The notes beneath the pieces were generated by a model. It did not search any database, was not told the DNA's origin, and saw nothing but the letters and a program-made list of their open reading frames with translations. The translations under genes and the position numbers were made by a program. 64,000 nt of DNA. It comes from Lineus longissimus. Lineage: Eukaryota > Nemertea > Pilidiophora > Heteronemertea > Lineidae. Numbering within the stretch: the first letter of the stretch is position 1; the number at the start of each line of letters is the position of its first letter. This document shows positions 46,006-58,708 of this stretch, one piece after another. The DNA lies in the NCBI RefSeq assembly GCF_910592395.1, contig NC_088308.1, forward strand, positions 14,463,001 through 14,527,000, in the 5' to 3' direction.

Positions 46006-47427
46006 GAATCTATAATACATAGAAGAACTCAGGGAAAATGGTGCTTACCTCCGATTAGGTCGCTTGCCCGAACTCTTGACCACCTCTTTGACGCATGCAA
46101 TGCATGTCGTAGTAATAGTATTTCACTTCAGAACAGGATTGTCAACAAGATTTTTCAGCCTTTTCTTGGCTGCAGCGATCGTCCTCAAATCTCTCCTCCA
46201 TTAGGACCCTGCTCTTCTTCAAAAACCTTCACGACTTTTTCTACAGCCGAAAAAGAGGAAAATTGATCACAAATTGCAAGCATAATGTTAACAGTACTCT
46301 CGCGTTTCAAAAATAAACTCTCCAAAATCGCCTGACCAAAATGTATCAACTGCGCATGTCTGAACGGAAGTCACGGTAAAATAGCAGAAATAATTAACAC
46401 CCTCCCGGCGCCAGCCTACCTCTCCGGCTGGGTAGTTGATAAAGCTTGGAATCAGTGAAACCTTGGAACCAGTGATAAACCTTGGAATCAGTCCTAAAAA
46501 TGCATAAAAACATGAAATAATGCCATTCGAACCTAACGTGGTTACGAATCAACATTTGGAGCTTATTCTTACATGATCAGATCGGAATTTTATGGTAATT
46601 TAGAAATCTGTCGCATATCCGATTCAATAGTCTATATTTTAAAACAACCCAGTTGTACCTCGCCTCCAGTGTACAGTACTGATCTCCCAAATATGGGAAG
46701 ACACGCCCACCACACACCCATAATATGGACCAATAGCGCTCCGCTTATAAATACGCCACCACCACACGGGGCCTTTTCGATCAGACGAGTTGCCTGGGAA
46801 GTTGGGGGCCTGTCATGCATTATGCATGGATAAGGTTGACGACTATGTCTAGGCCTAATTGTCTATGATTGACTGATATTTTATAACAAACGATGAATAA
46901 AAGAAGCCTAGTCATGTATGTTTATTACCGAAGTTTGCGGATGAAAAATTTCCTTCGCCGTGAGCGATTTCTTACATCTTCCAGTACGCATCGAGGGATG
47001 CAGAGATCTTTGTGACGTCACCAGTTCTAAGCGGGTTTTTTTATTCACGTGTGTTTGTCCTATGATCTCGTCCATCTGGTACCGAGCATAATACTATATC
47101 GTCTATGGAATACAAAACAATCATAAAAACTAATTTTTGCTTCCATTGAAGAGAAATAAAATATTTTAACGACCACAGCGCATTGCCAATTGATGACGTC
47201 ATCCTCCACATTAAAAATGTTGGCTTCTGAACGAACTGGCAAATTGCTATCAATAAAGTCAGCTGGGACGAGACTGTCAGTTGGGAGGGTATAAATCGTG
47301 GAAGGAACGCACCCGATTTCCCGCGCTATTTCCAGAGTGATTCCATGGTTTACATTGAATATTCCAAGGTTTATCAGTGTTTCCAAGGTTTCACTAATTC
47401 CATACTTTATCAACTACCCAAAATTCA
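46006..47427. other. Noncoding stretch with a promoter-like cluster
   Basis: At about 46729-46750, a CCAATAGC box is followed by TTATAAATAC, a CCAAT/TATA-like pair, but no convincing coding exon follows within a few hundred bases. Otherwise unannotated. Confidence 0.3.
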
Positions 47428-47860
47428 GAATTATGCCACGGCATAAATAGGAATTGTGGTGCACCATAAATCAACCAATCAAAACATCGGATCTCGTGAA
47501 TTATGTCGCGGCAGAATTCGGAATTATGCCACGGCATAAATAGGAATTGTGGTGTGGCATAATTCGACCAATCAGAAAGTGGCAATCGTTTTATTTATGG
47601 TGCGGCATATATCGCACTTCCGGCGTCCATAAATCGCACTTCCGTCCATAAATTCGGCTCTCTGATTGGCTGTCTGCTATTACGAATATAGTCGTGGGTC
47701 TAAAACGATTATAGTCGTGGGTTGATTCATTTATGTCGTGGTATAATTCAGATTTAATGGTCACCATAATTCATGAAATGCGGGGGTCTGATTGGCTGTC
47801 TACTATTATGAATATAGTCGTGGTATAAATCTGATTTATCCCGACCCTTAATTCAGATAT
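47428..47860. repeat. Cluster of direct and inverted repeats around GCCACGGCATAA
   Basis: A 34 bp segment starting GAATTATGCCACGGCATAAA is repeated exactly at 47428-47461 and 47522-47555. Related GTCGTGGTATAA and CCAATCAGA/TCTGATTGG blocks recur in both orientations to about 47860. It looks like rearranged MITE material. Confidence 0.6.
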
Positions 47861-48348
47861 TTGTCCACTCCCGCCAGCCATACACGTTGAAGAAATGGCG
47901 GTGCTGTTGGTTGATATGTTGGCGTGCAGTAGTGGCTCAGCTCATGCTCCGCGTGCGGGTGTAAAAGAAATGCTGGTCCCCATGAATCTAAGTCCAGTCT
48001 AGAATTCCTTTGTGAGGAATATTAGTTCTTGTGGGAAAAGGGAGATATATTGTTCCGCTGTGATAGAATCAAATGCCCTCCCTTTCCTGATGCCCGCCTG
48101 TATTGTTCTTCCTCGGATGAAGGGTCTTGGCCTCTTTAGAGTCCTATATTGAATGGTGCCGGTGTTCTATTGTTGAGGGCATTTAATATCAGGGGGCATC
48201 TGATTCTATTACACCGGCACCTTTAAATCATATGTTGGGTTTCTTTGTTATAGAATATAATAGGGCCTACATGCAGCATAGCACCTTTCCTTATTGCCCT
48301 GCCCTTCTTAGAGTAAATTATACTATACACCTACAGGGCCAGGGGCGT
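47861..48348. other. Noncoding stretch
   Basis: No gene or repeat family recognised. Confidence 0.35.
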
Positions 48349-48502
48349 AGCTAGCTTTTTGGTCTGGCGGGGGGGGGGGGGCAAAAGGCTCTCTGGGGGA
48401 CAAAATGACCCTTTATGAAATCTTTTGGCCAAAAACACATATTTTGGTGACCTCGGGGGGGAGGGGGCGTTTGCCCCCCCCTTCTGCTACCTACGCCCCT
48501 GC
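48349..48502. repeat. Fold-back element with GGGGCGTAGC ends
   Basis: CAGGGGCGTAGCTAGC near 48350 and GCTACCTACGCCCCTG near 48486 form inverted ends around G-rich and C-rich tracts. About 150 bp, noncoding. Confidence 0.55.
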
Positions 48503-49149
48503 TTTCCCGGGCCTGCTATATACTAGTCTCGTTACTCTAAGCCTCCTCTAAGCCCTGCCCGAAACCATCACTATTGTATTAGGTGTAGGCTATAGATCAC
48601 TCTGAAACACTAATTACTTGAGAAGTGTTCTGGGCACATTAATATTGGGTTTGCTGCCCGATGTCCAGCTTGTTCCAGGCTTCTGTCTAGGAGTAAGGAG
48701 AAAGTGACACCCCCCAGATCGAGCCAATGACTGTAGGCTAGAGCACATCCTGGGAAGATGCCCAACGCTTGCAGCGTTGAGGAGGGAGACTTGACCGGCT
48801 GACGAACATCAACTCCGCTTCTGATTACTAGTAAGTCTGGAGAGTCTGTTAGATGGAAATGAACACAAAGAAGAAGAATTTCCAGGCTAAAGGGTCCAAG
48901 TAATGAAATGACCACACGATTTAGTTTTAAAGATGTATTTATTAATCAATCAATAGACATCATTTGAATTACAACAATTTTGTTCAGTGGACACATTCGC
49001 ATATCTATTAATAAAAACCTCCTGATGAGATTTGAACATTTTACACTGTGACTACAATCAATGAATACCACTCTTGACTTTTTAAGTAAAATGACTATAA
49101 AGTTATTACCACAATCCACCCAATATTGAATATTTCAAAAAAGTTTCTT
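48503..49149. other. Noncoding stretch
   Basis: Nothing recognised. Confidence 0.35.
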
Positions 49150-49860
49150 CCAAACTGATCAATAACCCAATCTGTTCAATATTGGGCAAACTGTGTTAAT
49201 TACAGAACATTTCATAGTCATTTCACTTGAAATGGTCGAGAGCAGGTTACCTCCACAGCCAGGCACCACCAAGTGAAAACAGCAGTCTATGTGTCCCTGG
49301 CCTTATACAATTGATTACTTGAACAAATAAAACTTTGAATCTGTTCAATATTGGGCAAACTGCCTTAATAATCGAACAGTAACAGTCATTTCTCTTGAAA
49401 TGGTCGAGAGCAGGTTACCTCCACAGCCAGGCACCACCAAGTGAAAAAAGCAGTCTATGTGTCCCTGGCCTTATACAATTGATTACTTGAACAAATAAAA
49501 CTTTGAATCTGTTCAATATTGGGTAAACTGTGTTAATAACAGAACATTTCATAGTCTTTTCTCTTGAAATGGTCGAAAGCAGGTTACCTCCACAGCCAGG
49601 CACCACCAAGTGAAAAAAGCAGTGTATGTGTCCCTGGCCTTATACAATTGATAACTTTGATAAATAAAACTTTGAATCTGTTCAATATTGGGTAAACTGT
49701 GTTAATAACAGAACATTTCATAGTCTTTTCTCTTGAAATGGTCGAGAGCAGGTTACCTCCACAGCCAGGCACCACCAAGTGAAAAAAGCATTGTATGTCT
49801 CCCCGGCCTTATACATTTGATTACTTGAACAAATAAAACTTTGAGTCTGTTCAATATACT
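49150..49860. repeat. Satellite array, ~169 bp period
   Basis: The marker GAAATGGTCGAGAGCAGGTT occurs at 49229, 49397, 49566 and 49735, giving periods of 168-169 bp, with partial units at both ends. Units contain CTGTTCAATATTGGG and CCAGGCACCACCAAGTG. Open frames across the array repeat with it and are not genes. Confidence 0.92.
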
Positions 49861-49980
49861 ACTATCACTATGCCATGATTGGGCACTGCCACTGCATTTC
49901 AGGCATTAGCTACGCGAAATACGGATACGATATATTATTCACAATGTGATCTTATTTCTGTTCCTGAAAAGTTGTTTTCA

Positions 49981-50195
49981 GTGTATTTTCTCCTTGAAAT
50001 CGATCACTTCAGGTACTATTACTGTGCATACCTAGCTAAATTAGTGTCTAGTTTCGTCTCTGATGACATGTATTTCGTAAAAATATTTCAGTGTATTTTC
50101 TCCTTGAAATCGATCACTTCAGGTACTATTACTGTGCATACCTAGCTAAATTAGTGTCTAGTTTCGTCTCTGATGACATGTATTTCGTAAAAATC
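49981..50195. repeat. 110 bp tandem duplication
   Basis: The segment starting GTGTATTTTCTCCTTGAAAT at 49981 is repeated almost exactly from 50091. Two copies only. Confidence 0.92.
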
Positions 50196-51586
50196 GCTGT
50201 TTTTTTCTAAAAAGGTGTTTTTGTGGTCATTTTGGCTGTTTATTTCGAGGGTACGGTAGGAGGTCATCGTTCACTCGATAACTCTTTTTAAAATGAAATA
50301 AAAGCGTCTTAAGGTACATGATATGAATTGATATTAATATTCGTTAAGTGGGATTGTCGGTGGACGTTCATTGGTGAACAGTTGTGCTGGAATTACGAAA
50401 ATATATCGATATCGTTGAGAGTTCATTCATTAGGGGCCTGCTCTCAATTTTCCTTACAACGCCTCTAGCACTGGGCAATTGCCACCATCTTGAAAAGCAG
50501 TGCCGCGGATGGCTATCGCATCGCCACTACGCATGAGAACACGATGGCTGCCCTGCGCTGCATTGATAGTTCGTAATAAATTCACATAAAAACACACCAG
50601 AAGATCTCCGATTTTATTTACAAAGATCATATTTTGTGGTGACGATGCCGATATCCAAGATGGCGGAATTATACCAGTGGTCAAATCTCATCTATTTTGG
50701 GTAATTGCATCATTATTTCTTTTTGTGATTGGTGATTTGTAAAATTGAGAATGATTGAAAAATCAGTATTTTTTCACCCAAAGGCATGAGTGAACATTTG
50801 ATAAGTTTATTGTGATTAAATTGGTAATTTGGTCGACATTTTGACAATTATATTTAGCAATATTTCGATAAATGCGGACCTGCTTCTTCCTCTTTTGACG
50901 GTGTTTCGATAACTCAGGTCAGTTTCACGGCAAAAATAAGTGGTAGTTTTGAAATTCGAATGTGCATTTATTGATGTAACGATAAAGTACATTTCCGAGA
51001 ATAATTAGTGAAAGTTTCAGTAGGTGTCGATTTTTGTAAAGTAGTGTATAGGCGATGGATTGGCTCAGCCATGTGCTCGTCGTGTCAGCGGGGCGCAAGC
51101 CGTCATGGGATGGGGGATGTACACTACTACAATGCACGTGATTGATGGTTGAACATTCATTCTCGTTGACAGTGTATTATTGAAATATTTGATTGTGATG
51201 ATGGTGTATTGTACTAGGCCTTGCATGCTCCCAACGTGTGGCATATTTCACATTGATACTACCAGTATCAATTACAAAAAAATAGATTGTGAGTAACAAT
51301 AGGCCTACAAACAATGCTACATGTCATGAGGGTGGGAACGGGGAAGGGGGAAGGGGTAACTGTCTCGACGTCCCGTTAGGAAAAAAGGCTTATCCCGTTT
51401 CCCAATACGCAATTTTAGCCGAATCGTGACGCAAAACACGGCTTGTCTCGAATCCCGCTAAAATAAGGGTGTCTATCCCGAATCCCGACAGTTATTTTCG
51501 GCCCATCCCAGTGTCCCGAAAATACCCGTTCTCCCCCTCATACATAGTAAACCATATTGTCACATTGATGTTTTCTTTCATTACAG
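50196..51586. other. Noncoding stretch
   Basis: No gene recognised. It contains a CAAGATGGCGG (YY1-like) motif near 50655. A CCCGAATCCCG/CCCGTTTCCC-rich block occupies 51380-51530. Confidence 0.35.
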
Positions 51587-52850
51587 TTAGACTTCGAGAT
51601 CTACATTTTCGACAAAGGCCTGGTGTAATATTATTACGTACTTGATGAAGGTAATATTAATTTCTTCAAATTTGAAGCATGACGTTAATGGAGTACCAGC
51701 ACAACTTCATTGACTGCTACGTGGCGCTGGTGGAAACTAAGGTATTGCATCGCTCATATCACTTGAAAAAAACATTTACCCTAGTTACGACCAAAGCTGC
51801 TTAGCAGAGGGCGATACCTCATCAGGAGCGCCACAATCATATCATTGGTGTGAAAGCATTTGTATGAAGTTTTTCAGTTCTCAATGTGTTCGAAACCTTA
51901 ATTGTGAATTTGTGCACTTCGAATTCAAATTTACGTCACTATGTTAGTTTGACATCCATTGATGTCACGGTAATTTCACTGTTATGCTGTGCTGCTTTCA
52001 GGTTTAATGACACGAATGAGTACAAGTACATTACATTTTTCGACGAAGGCCTTCTGTAATTTCATACGCTTCTTACGGTTAGTATTGATTCATAATTTCT
52101 AGTAAAAAAGTTAATTTTGAAAGTGAAAAATATGTAACAATACAATAGACCTGCAAATACCATATACGCAAGTTTTGAACAAATATCACACATATTCCCC
52201 AGTTGACTTGTGATGATATTGATAATGGTGGTGGTGGTGTTATCATGTACATGGCTTCTAACATAGTAAGTGTTTTCTTTTCAGCAACATTCAATAGATT
52301 TATTTACTGTATTATCATTTCGACCAAGGCGAATTCGACACTTCAATTACACAAGGTTAGTAACTTTTGTTCACAAAATCCAAATGGAGGCAAATACAGA
52401 ACAATCAAACTTAGTCATTCCAGTCAGTTACTGAAGCACAGTGAAAACTGTCGGGAGCAGTGCAACTGATGGCATGTCAAACTTCCAGTGACTGTCCCTG
52501 TCCATATATTTCAAGACAGTACAAATCTTGTAATCATTTTGTTTATGCAATGTACGTTATTATGTATCATTTCAGCACAATCAAACTTAGTCATTCCAGT
52601 CAGTTACTGAAGCACAGCGAAAACTGTCTGAATTAGTGCTGCTGATGGCATGTAATTACTCTACTACCACTACCTGTGACAGTCAATGTCCAAATATTTT
52701 CAAGTGTGCGAAATTAGTACTCGTCTACTTCTTAGTGTTATTTGAATGCAATGTATGTTATAAAAATATTTTTTCAACACTATATCAACATTCTCATTCC
52801 TGTCAGTTTCTGAAAATCAGCTAAAGCAATCGCTACCAATGCAGCTGATA
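51587..52850 (+). ncRNA. Possible spliced noncoding transcript built from duplicated exon-like segments
   Basis: Segments 51587-51650, 52002-52077 and 52285-52355 (64-76 bp) each follow a pyrimidine-rich AG and precede GTAATA or GTTAGT. They share a TTTCGAC(A/G/C)AAGGC core. A fourth acceptor (TATCATTTCAG) opens at 52576. Downstream, an ACAATCAAACTTAGTCATTC block is repeated at about 52401 and 52578. None of the segments keeps a long open frame, so a noncoding or decayed transcript is more likely than a protein gene. Splicing is inferred only from signals. Confidence 0.3.
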
Positions 52851-53714
52851 ACCGCAATTCTTTTTGTTCCCAATGCCCATCCATGACAATATATTTCACG
52901 CATGTGACAATCATGTAATCATCCTGTTTTTTGTGTTCTATTCATGCAATAAATAAATTCAGTATTTTCAAATCATTGGTGCTACAAAACTATTCTCATT
53001 ATAGATTATTCATATTTTATAAAATGCTGTCATGTCAAATTTTGTGTCCTATAAATCATAATGAAGTCGGCATTTTATATACAACTTTTGTACTCCTCCT
53101 AAATAAACATACAAATCTTGTTTTATGTAAACTTTGTATATGTGACCCGTCACAGCAAAACCAGGCGCATGTCGCTCTGAGCTTGGCAGGTTGAGACGGA
53201 CTGTTCTAATCTTTCATTAGCGACACCATTTCTTACCAGAGTGCCTCCTTCATTCATACATCTTGTACTTTAACTCAAGATACCCATCTTTGAATATTTT
53301 TAGTATACCAAGTACTACAATGTCAATGTATTGAAGTCATGTTCTTGTAGTGTTATTGGCTTTCTATTATCTTGTCAAAATACCACTTGGTTCTCGCAAA
53401 ATCTCAATAAAAACAAATGCTATTGCATGTATTGCATATTCTAACAGCTATCCACTGTATCGATTTATCCATCATCTGTACTATTTGTCACAAAAATGTT
53501 ATATTATGTAAATCATATTTCATTACATAATGCACACTGCCAATTACTGCTGAACCATTCATATGTCATTTAAATAAATAATTTTCAACTTTTTAAAACC
53601 GTCTTATAGTACTGTTCTTGTCACTTAGCTGAACCAATTGCTCCATAGCATGAAATTTCCAGAAATGCCCCAGGGACTGAAAAGTGCTGTTTTAACAGAG
53701 AGGTGTCCTAAACT
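52851..53714. other. Noncoding stretch
   Basis: Around 53142-53200 there is a GTGACCCGTCACAGCAAAAC block that looks like a dispersed short repeat, though no second copy is in the window. AATAAATAAA lies near 52949. Confidence 0.3.
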
Positions 53715-54290
53715 GAGAAGTCGAGTTGAATGGAAACAACCAATTTGGAACCAAAAACTACTGTCCTTATTAAAGAGGTTGTCCTCAATAGAAAGGTGTC
53801 CACAAAAAGTAGGTCCACTGTATATGAAAGTACAAACCCTGGTACATGTAGTGACATCATCTACTCCTCGATGTGGACACCTGCAAATGCAGCGACAATG
53901 TCACATCAGTTATTTAATTCATCGTCCTTTGTGCAGATGGCACCACCCATCAAACATGTTGGTGACGAATAGTGTCGCAGCATTTCGTCACCGAGCTTTC
54001 ACGAAAATGCACTGTCATTCATTCAGCCATAAGTGTAAGACTGTAGGGTTGTTTCCAACCAAAACATGTTCGAAATGTGTCAAGCATTCGGAACACCCAA
54101 AGACTGATTAGAGAAGTCAAAATTGAATGGAAACAACCAATTTGGAACCAAAACTAGTGTCCTTATTGGAAAGGTTGTCTTTAATAGAGAGGTGTCTACT
54201 AACGGAGGTTCCACTGTATATAATGTAGGAACCCTGGTTGTGACATTGTCCACTCCTCCAGCTGCACACCACCAAATCCACAACAATGTC
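53715..54290. repeat. Diverged ~180 bp direct repeat with AGAGGTGTCC...CCACTGTA motifs
   Basis: GAATGGAAACAACCAATTTGG occurs at 53728 and again at 54125, and about 170 bp of similar sequence follows each: TGTCCTTATT, AGAGGTGTC, GGTTCCACTGTATAT and ACTCCTC. The AGAGGTGTCC...GTTCCACTGTA wording resembles inverted-repeat ends of DNA transposons. An AATAAA near 54370 and TTTGTAA repeats follow. Confidence 0.65.
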
Positions 54291-55338
54291 ACACCAGTTA
54301 TTTAGTTCATCATGCTTATGGTCATTGTACTTTCATCTTATGTAAAATGTAACTTTTTACACGGTTTCAATAAACGATTTGTAATTTGTAATTTGTAAAT
54401 TATAAATTTCACTAATAATTTGACGCCGCCAATTCCACTGGTCTTCGAAATACGTAAGCTACACTGTTGACGACTATGACACTCCTCACAAACCACATTG
54501 TGAATCAGACGCCGATAGGCTTGTTAAGTTAATATTTTCCTCAACTTCAATGCGCCTGCGTTACCGGAAGTGATCAAAACGGAAACGGAATAGATCCAAA
54601 CGGAGCATGCGCATCCGTGGTGCCTGGTCAGAGAGGTTCCTAGTTGTGGAGGTGGTGCCAAGCCAGAGAGGTATACTGGCGAACCCTGATCGAAATAATG
54701 CAAAAGGTTATTTCATGACTCGGGTGAGTGACCAGTTTCCCGGGATTTCTTAGTTAGCCGCAGTCGTCGATTGGCACTTTGTAAATCTAGTATATATTCG
54801 ATCAAATGTATGTCATGTGACATCCTTCTTCTTGCGGGAATTTTGACGTTTATGCTCTTTCTTTAGACAAATTCGCGAAACTTCTTATTTCATAGTCTGC
54901 TGATCAGCTGCAAGTGCTATATGGCATGGTGATATTATCCTCTTTATCACACTGTCGACACTTTCATTGCAGAAGAGGCAAGCATTCATCATACAATGAA
55001 ATTGAAAAGATTCTGCAAGGGGAGGAGCATGTGACGGGCTCTGTCTTGAGGATAGGATTTTAAGACTCCTGAACAAGAAAAAATATATAGGAAAAATCTC
55101 ATGTAAAGGAATGCAAAAAACTTTCTGCACCCCTGCTACAGCCCCCCCCCCTTAAAGTGTACCTATTGGCTTAGCCGTAAAATTTGCTTGAGAAAGCAAC
55201 CTAATTTTAAAAAAAAACTCATAGTCATTGTAATAAAGGGATTTAAAAAAATTCATTAGTCCAAAAATAATTGTCTTATAAGTCTATTTGATTATAGTCT
55301 TATAGCAATAAGACAATTAAGTAATTCACTAATATTAT
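54291..55338. other. Noncoding stretch
   Basis: Nothing recognised apart from the AATAAA/TTTGTAA run (54369-54405) and a poly-C run near 55142. Confidence 0.35.
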
Positions 55339-55810
55339 CAGTGCAGTGCCCTAGTAAGCGCGCAGCACCTTTAGGTTGGGGGGAAACCCCCCAAATCCCC
55401 TGGTTGGGAACCTGCTATAGATTCTTCCGCCAATTTTTTGATAGACAGTTTTCTCCGTGTATCTCTTTAGCAGTAACTCAACTCCATCATCATAATAACC
55501 GGCAAAGAAATGGACTATGTCCGGACTATCGTACTCTGGCACTCTGGCAGATTCTAATGTAAAGTGCAAGCTCTATTGAACTCGCGCAACTGTCGACATG
55601 GAGAGCCCCCCCCCCCCCCCAACCCCCGTCCTTCTGACATGCTTTAGCCAGTGCATTGGGGGAAGGCCCCTCAAACCCCCTATTGGCCTCTCAATAAGTC
55701 CTTCCGAGCTGCTTACCCCGGGGCGCTCGAGTGGAACCCCCAAACCTTCATGATGGTGCAATCCTTTGACACGATTAACCCAGAGCGAGGAAGAGGTACT
55801 CCTTTGATGG
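55339..55810. repeat. GC-rich ~480 bp repeat, copy 1
   Basis: Begins CAGTGCAGTGCCCTAGTAAG and ends CTCCTTTGATGG. Nearly identical to 63183-63677, same orientation. It contains several G-run/C-run hairpins such as GGGGGGAAACCCCCC. Related to the GC-rich region after the RTE stop at 61403, which shares CTTTAGGT, GTGCAAGCTCTA, GTCGACAT and CCAGTGC(A/G)TTGGGGGAAG in the same order. It may therefore be a 3'-end remnant of an RTE-type LINE. Confidence 0.8.
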
Positions 55811-56283
55811 TACCTTAACTCCAATTCTAAAATACCTTGGTACCGTAAAGTCAACTTTTAAATGGAAAATGCATAAGCCTCGTTCTGAGAGTGGAGTGTT
55901 TTGGACACGCAACCAAGATGCTCTACCAAAGTTCCCTCGGGTTGCACTAAAATGTGGAACCATGCACACAGCTCACTTCAGAAGTTTGAGGCTCTCAAAA
56001 CACTGCTTCAAACACAAATCAGCCAAGGAAGCATCAACCACCCTAAGTTTTTTAATGAGCACTACACATATTTGCTGAGAAAAACGCTCCAAATAGCCCA
56101 TTTGCACGGATTTTAGCGTCACTTGAGCGAGCCGATCCGGACTTCCTATACGCGCTGCCGTAACATAATGTAAACAACGGCGCTACCGGCGCTCCGGGCA
56201 GGCGATGGATGGAATTTGCCAAATTCGCACATTTTCAAGTCATTTCGTGGCCTATCTTTTTAAGTTTGAGGTATTTTAGAATA
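55811..56283. other. Noncoding stretch
   Basis: Nothing recognised. Confidence 0.35.
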
Positions 56284-56453
56284 GAAATTGAACCCTCGGC
56301 TTCGGACCTTGGTTGAGTTACCAAGACACTCTCGGGTGGAGCTAAAATTTCGTCCAAACCCTCGCCTGTCGGCTCGGGTTTGGACTGTATTTTAGCTCCA
56401 CCCTCGAGTGTCTTGGTAACTCAACCAAGGTCCTCCGCCTCGGGTTCAATTCC
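56284..56453. repeat. Long near-perfect hairpin, ~80 bp arms
   Basis: Left arm about 56284-56363, right arm about 56374-56453, with a loop of only about 10 bases. The central 55-60 bp pair with very few mismatches (for example GGACCTTGGTTGAGTTACCA against its reverse complement). It is noncoding. As RNA it would form a long double strand, and as DNA a cruciform. Confidence 0.8.
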
Positions 56454-57599
56454 TTAACCCTCAACCATCATTATCCTTCCTTTTCACTGGCATGATATTG
56501 GCAAGACTGCCAAGAGGTCGTACTGGTGGCTTCCTTGAGACAATTGCTTGTGGTCGTACCTGAGCAACAATTCAAGGGGTCAGGGATCAGGTTTTTCCCC
56601 CACCAACATGTTGCCGAATGGTTAATGCATAAAAAATTGGTTGGCAAGGGTTTTTGCAGGCCAAGAGTCTGGAAGACACTTGACTCTTGAGGAACACCAG
56701 ACTGATGAACAAAGAACCTGAGGAACATAGAACCCTCTTCATACCTGGGAGCATAAAAAGCCTGCTAGCGAATATTGATTATTGTTAAGAAAAAACCAGA
56801 AGATCTGCAAAACCAATGGCAATGGTACCCCATAAAAACATACATTCCTCCTTAAGGTGTCTTCGGATCCCACCACGGCCCATGTGGAATTCGTTCAAAA
56901 GGTTTATTGAAATCTCAACATAAATCTTTTTTCTCGAAACGCCTGCAGGCCAGAGTCCTCTATTAAAACACGTGTACATTACGTGTACATTGTTGTGCAT
57001 AGGTTTTGGTAAAAAAAGTACTCATTGGACCAATCAATCTGCACAAAATTTTATATGTGTCAAGAAGAACCCTTTGCCAATAGCATAATAAAGTTTAAAA
57101 AAATTCCAATACCGATTGCCTGAGAAAAAAAGATTTCCGTACACCATATCCATCAAAACGTCACTGGCGCATTGATATGGCCCTGTCAAAGTACAAGTTC
57201 TAAACTGACCAGTGAGACCACATTTTCTTAAATATATTATCAAAAAGCATATTTCTGTGATGGCCTGACTCTGTACATTAAGAATCAACCACAGATTGAG
57301 AATTAATTCCGCTTTGGTCCATCCCAGCCATGTATTTACCACAACTTGACATTTTGATTAGCTCTATGTGACTTCCGGTCGTGGATGAATACAGGTCTCT
57401 GCCCTGCACGGTTTTTGCTTGATTATTCGGGATTATATCCATTTTAAGCGTCTTTTGGATATTATTACTTAAGTCTCAAAAATCAAAACAGTGTATGTCA
57501 GGGGGGACCCCCCGAAATTGAAGTTTGATTAAAAAACAGTGAGAATAATCGTGTGGTTCTCTCTCGTCTCGGAGCTCAGAATAGTCGAGTCGAGCTTCA
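56454..57599. other. Noncoding stretch
   Basis: A minus-strand open frame at 57034-57342 has no recognisable domain. No other feature seen. Confidence 0.35.
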
Positions 57600-58204
57600 T
57601 TCGCGCGTTTATCTCTTCTAGCGGCCATTTTAAGTCAAATTTAAGCCATAGTAGCGGGGAAGTTTTACTTGACACTGCTAGAAACAACCAACTCATATTG
57701 ACAAACACAATGCTCTATCACAAAATGGCACATCGCACCACCTGGGTGTGTCCAGAATGAAAAGAACAACATAGAGACAAAAATGGAGATGTGAGGAGAA
57801 ATCCTTATAGAAATCAGATTGATTACATACTTATCCGTAACCAGTACAAAAAACTGGTTACAAACTCTAGATCTTTCAACGGGATCAATACAAACACAGA
57901 TCATCGACTCGTAATAACAACCATGAGCCTGAACTGGTACAAAGTCCAATATGAAGCGCCCGAAAAAAGAGCCCAATATGAAGTCCAACAACTCAAAACG
58001 AAAAGTAGTCAGTACAAGAAACTAGTGGAGGAGAAACTTGAGAATGAAACACAACCATCATCAGTGCAGAAAAAATGGGACAATATCAGAATAGCATGCC
58101 TAGATGCCGCACAAAAGATCGCTCCCAAGCAGAAACAGAAGAAGAGTACCAATGACGCAATCCAAGAGATGTCAAAGGAACAGAAAAAGATCAGAATCGA
58201 TATA

Positions 58205-58708
58205 GACGCCACCAAAAATAAAAGCAGAAGACAAGAACTCCGCAAAGAAATAAATAAACTTCTTCGAGATATTCACAAACAACTAGCAAAAGAAGAACTT
58301 GCACACATTGAAGAACTAACCGAAGAAATAGAAAACAGCAAAGACGACTCCACCCGAATGTTCAAGGCAGTCCGTGCTCTGAAATCTACAAAACCCAAGA
58401 AACAACTAATTGTCGAAGGTGAAAAAGGAATAGCAACTAGTGAGCAACTACAAGTAGACGCCACCAAAAATAAAAGCAGAAGACAAGAACTCCGCAAAGA
58501 AATAAATAAACTTCTTCGAGATATTCACAAACAACTAGCAAAAGAAGAACTTGCACACATTGAAGAACTAACCGAAGAAATAGAAAACCGCAAAGACGAC
58601 TCCACCCGAATGTTCAAGGCAGTCCGTGCTCTGAAATCTACAAAACCCAAGAAACAGCTAATTGTCGAAGGTGAAAAAGGAATAGCAACTAGCGAGCAAC
58701 AACAAGTA
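58205..58708 (+). repeat. Tandem in-frame duplication of 252 bp in the RTE linker
   Basis: 58205-58456 and 58457-58708 are almost identical 84-codon units (DATKNKSRRQEL...IATSEQ). They differ by a few bases, such as ENSKDD versus ENRKDD. The duplication keeps the frame. Confidence 0.96.

Noticed and set aside
46729-46820. CCAAT/TATA pair as a promoter
   Set aside because: No coding exon or transcript signal follows. Such motifs are common by chance in AT-rich DNA.
49415-49778. Two near-identical 64-residue minus-strand frames as a gene pair
   Set aside because: They recur with the 169 bp satellite and end at array boundaries.
57034-57342. 102-residue minus-strand open frame
   Set aside because: No recognisable domain, neighbours or splice signals, so it is compatible with chance.
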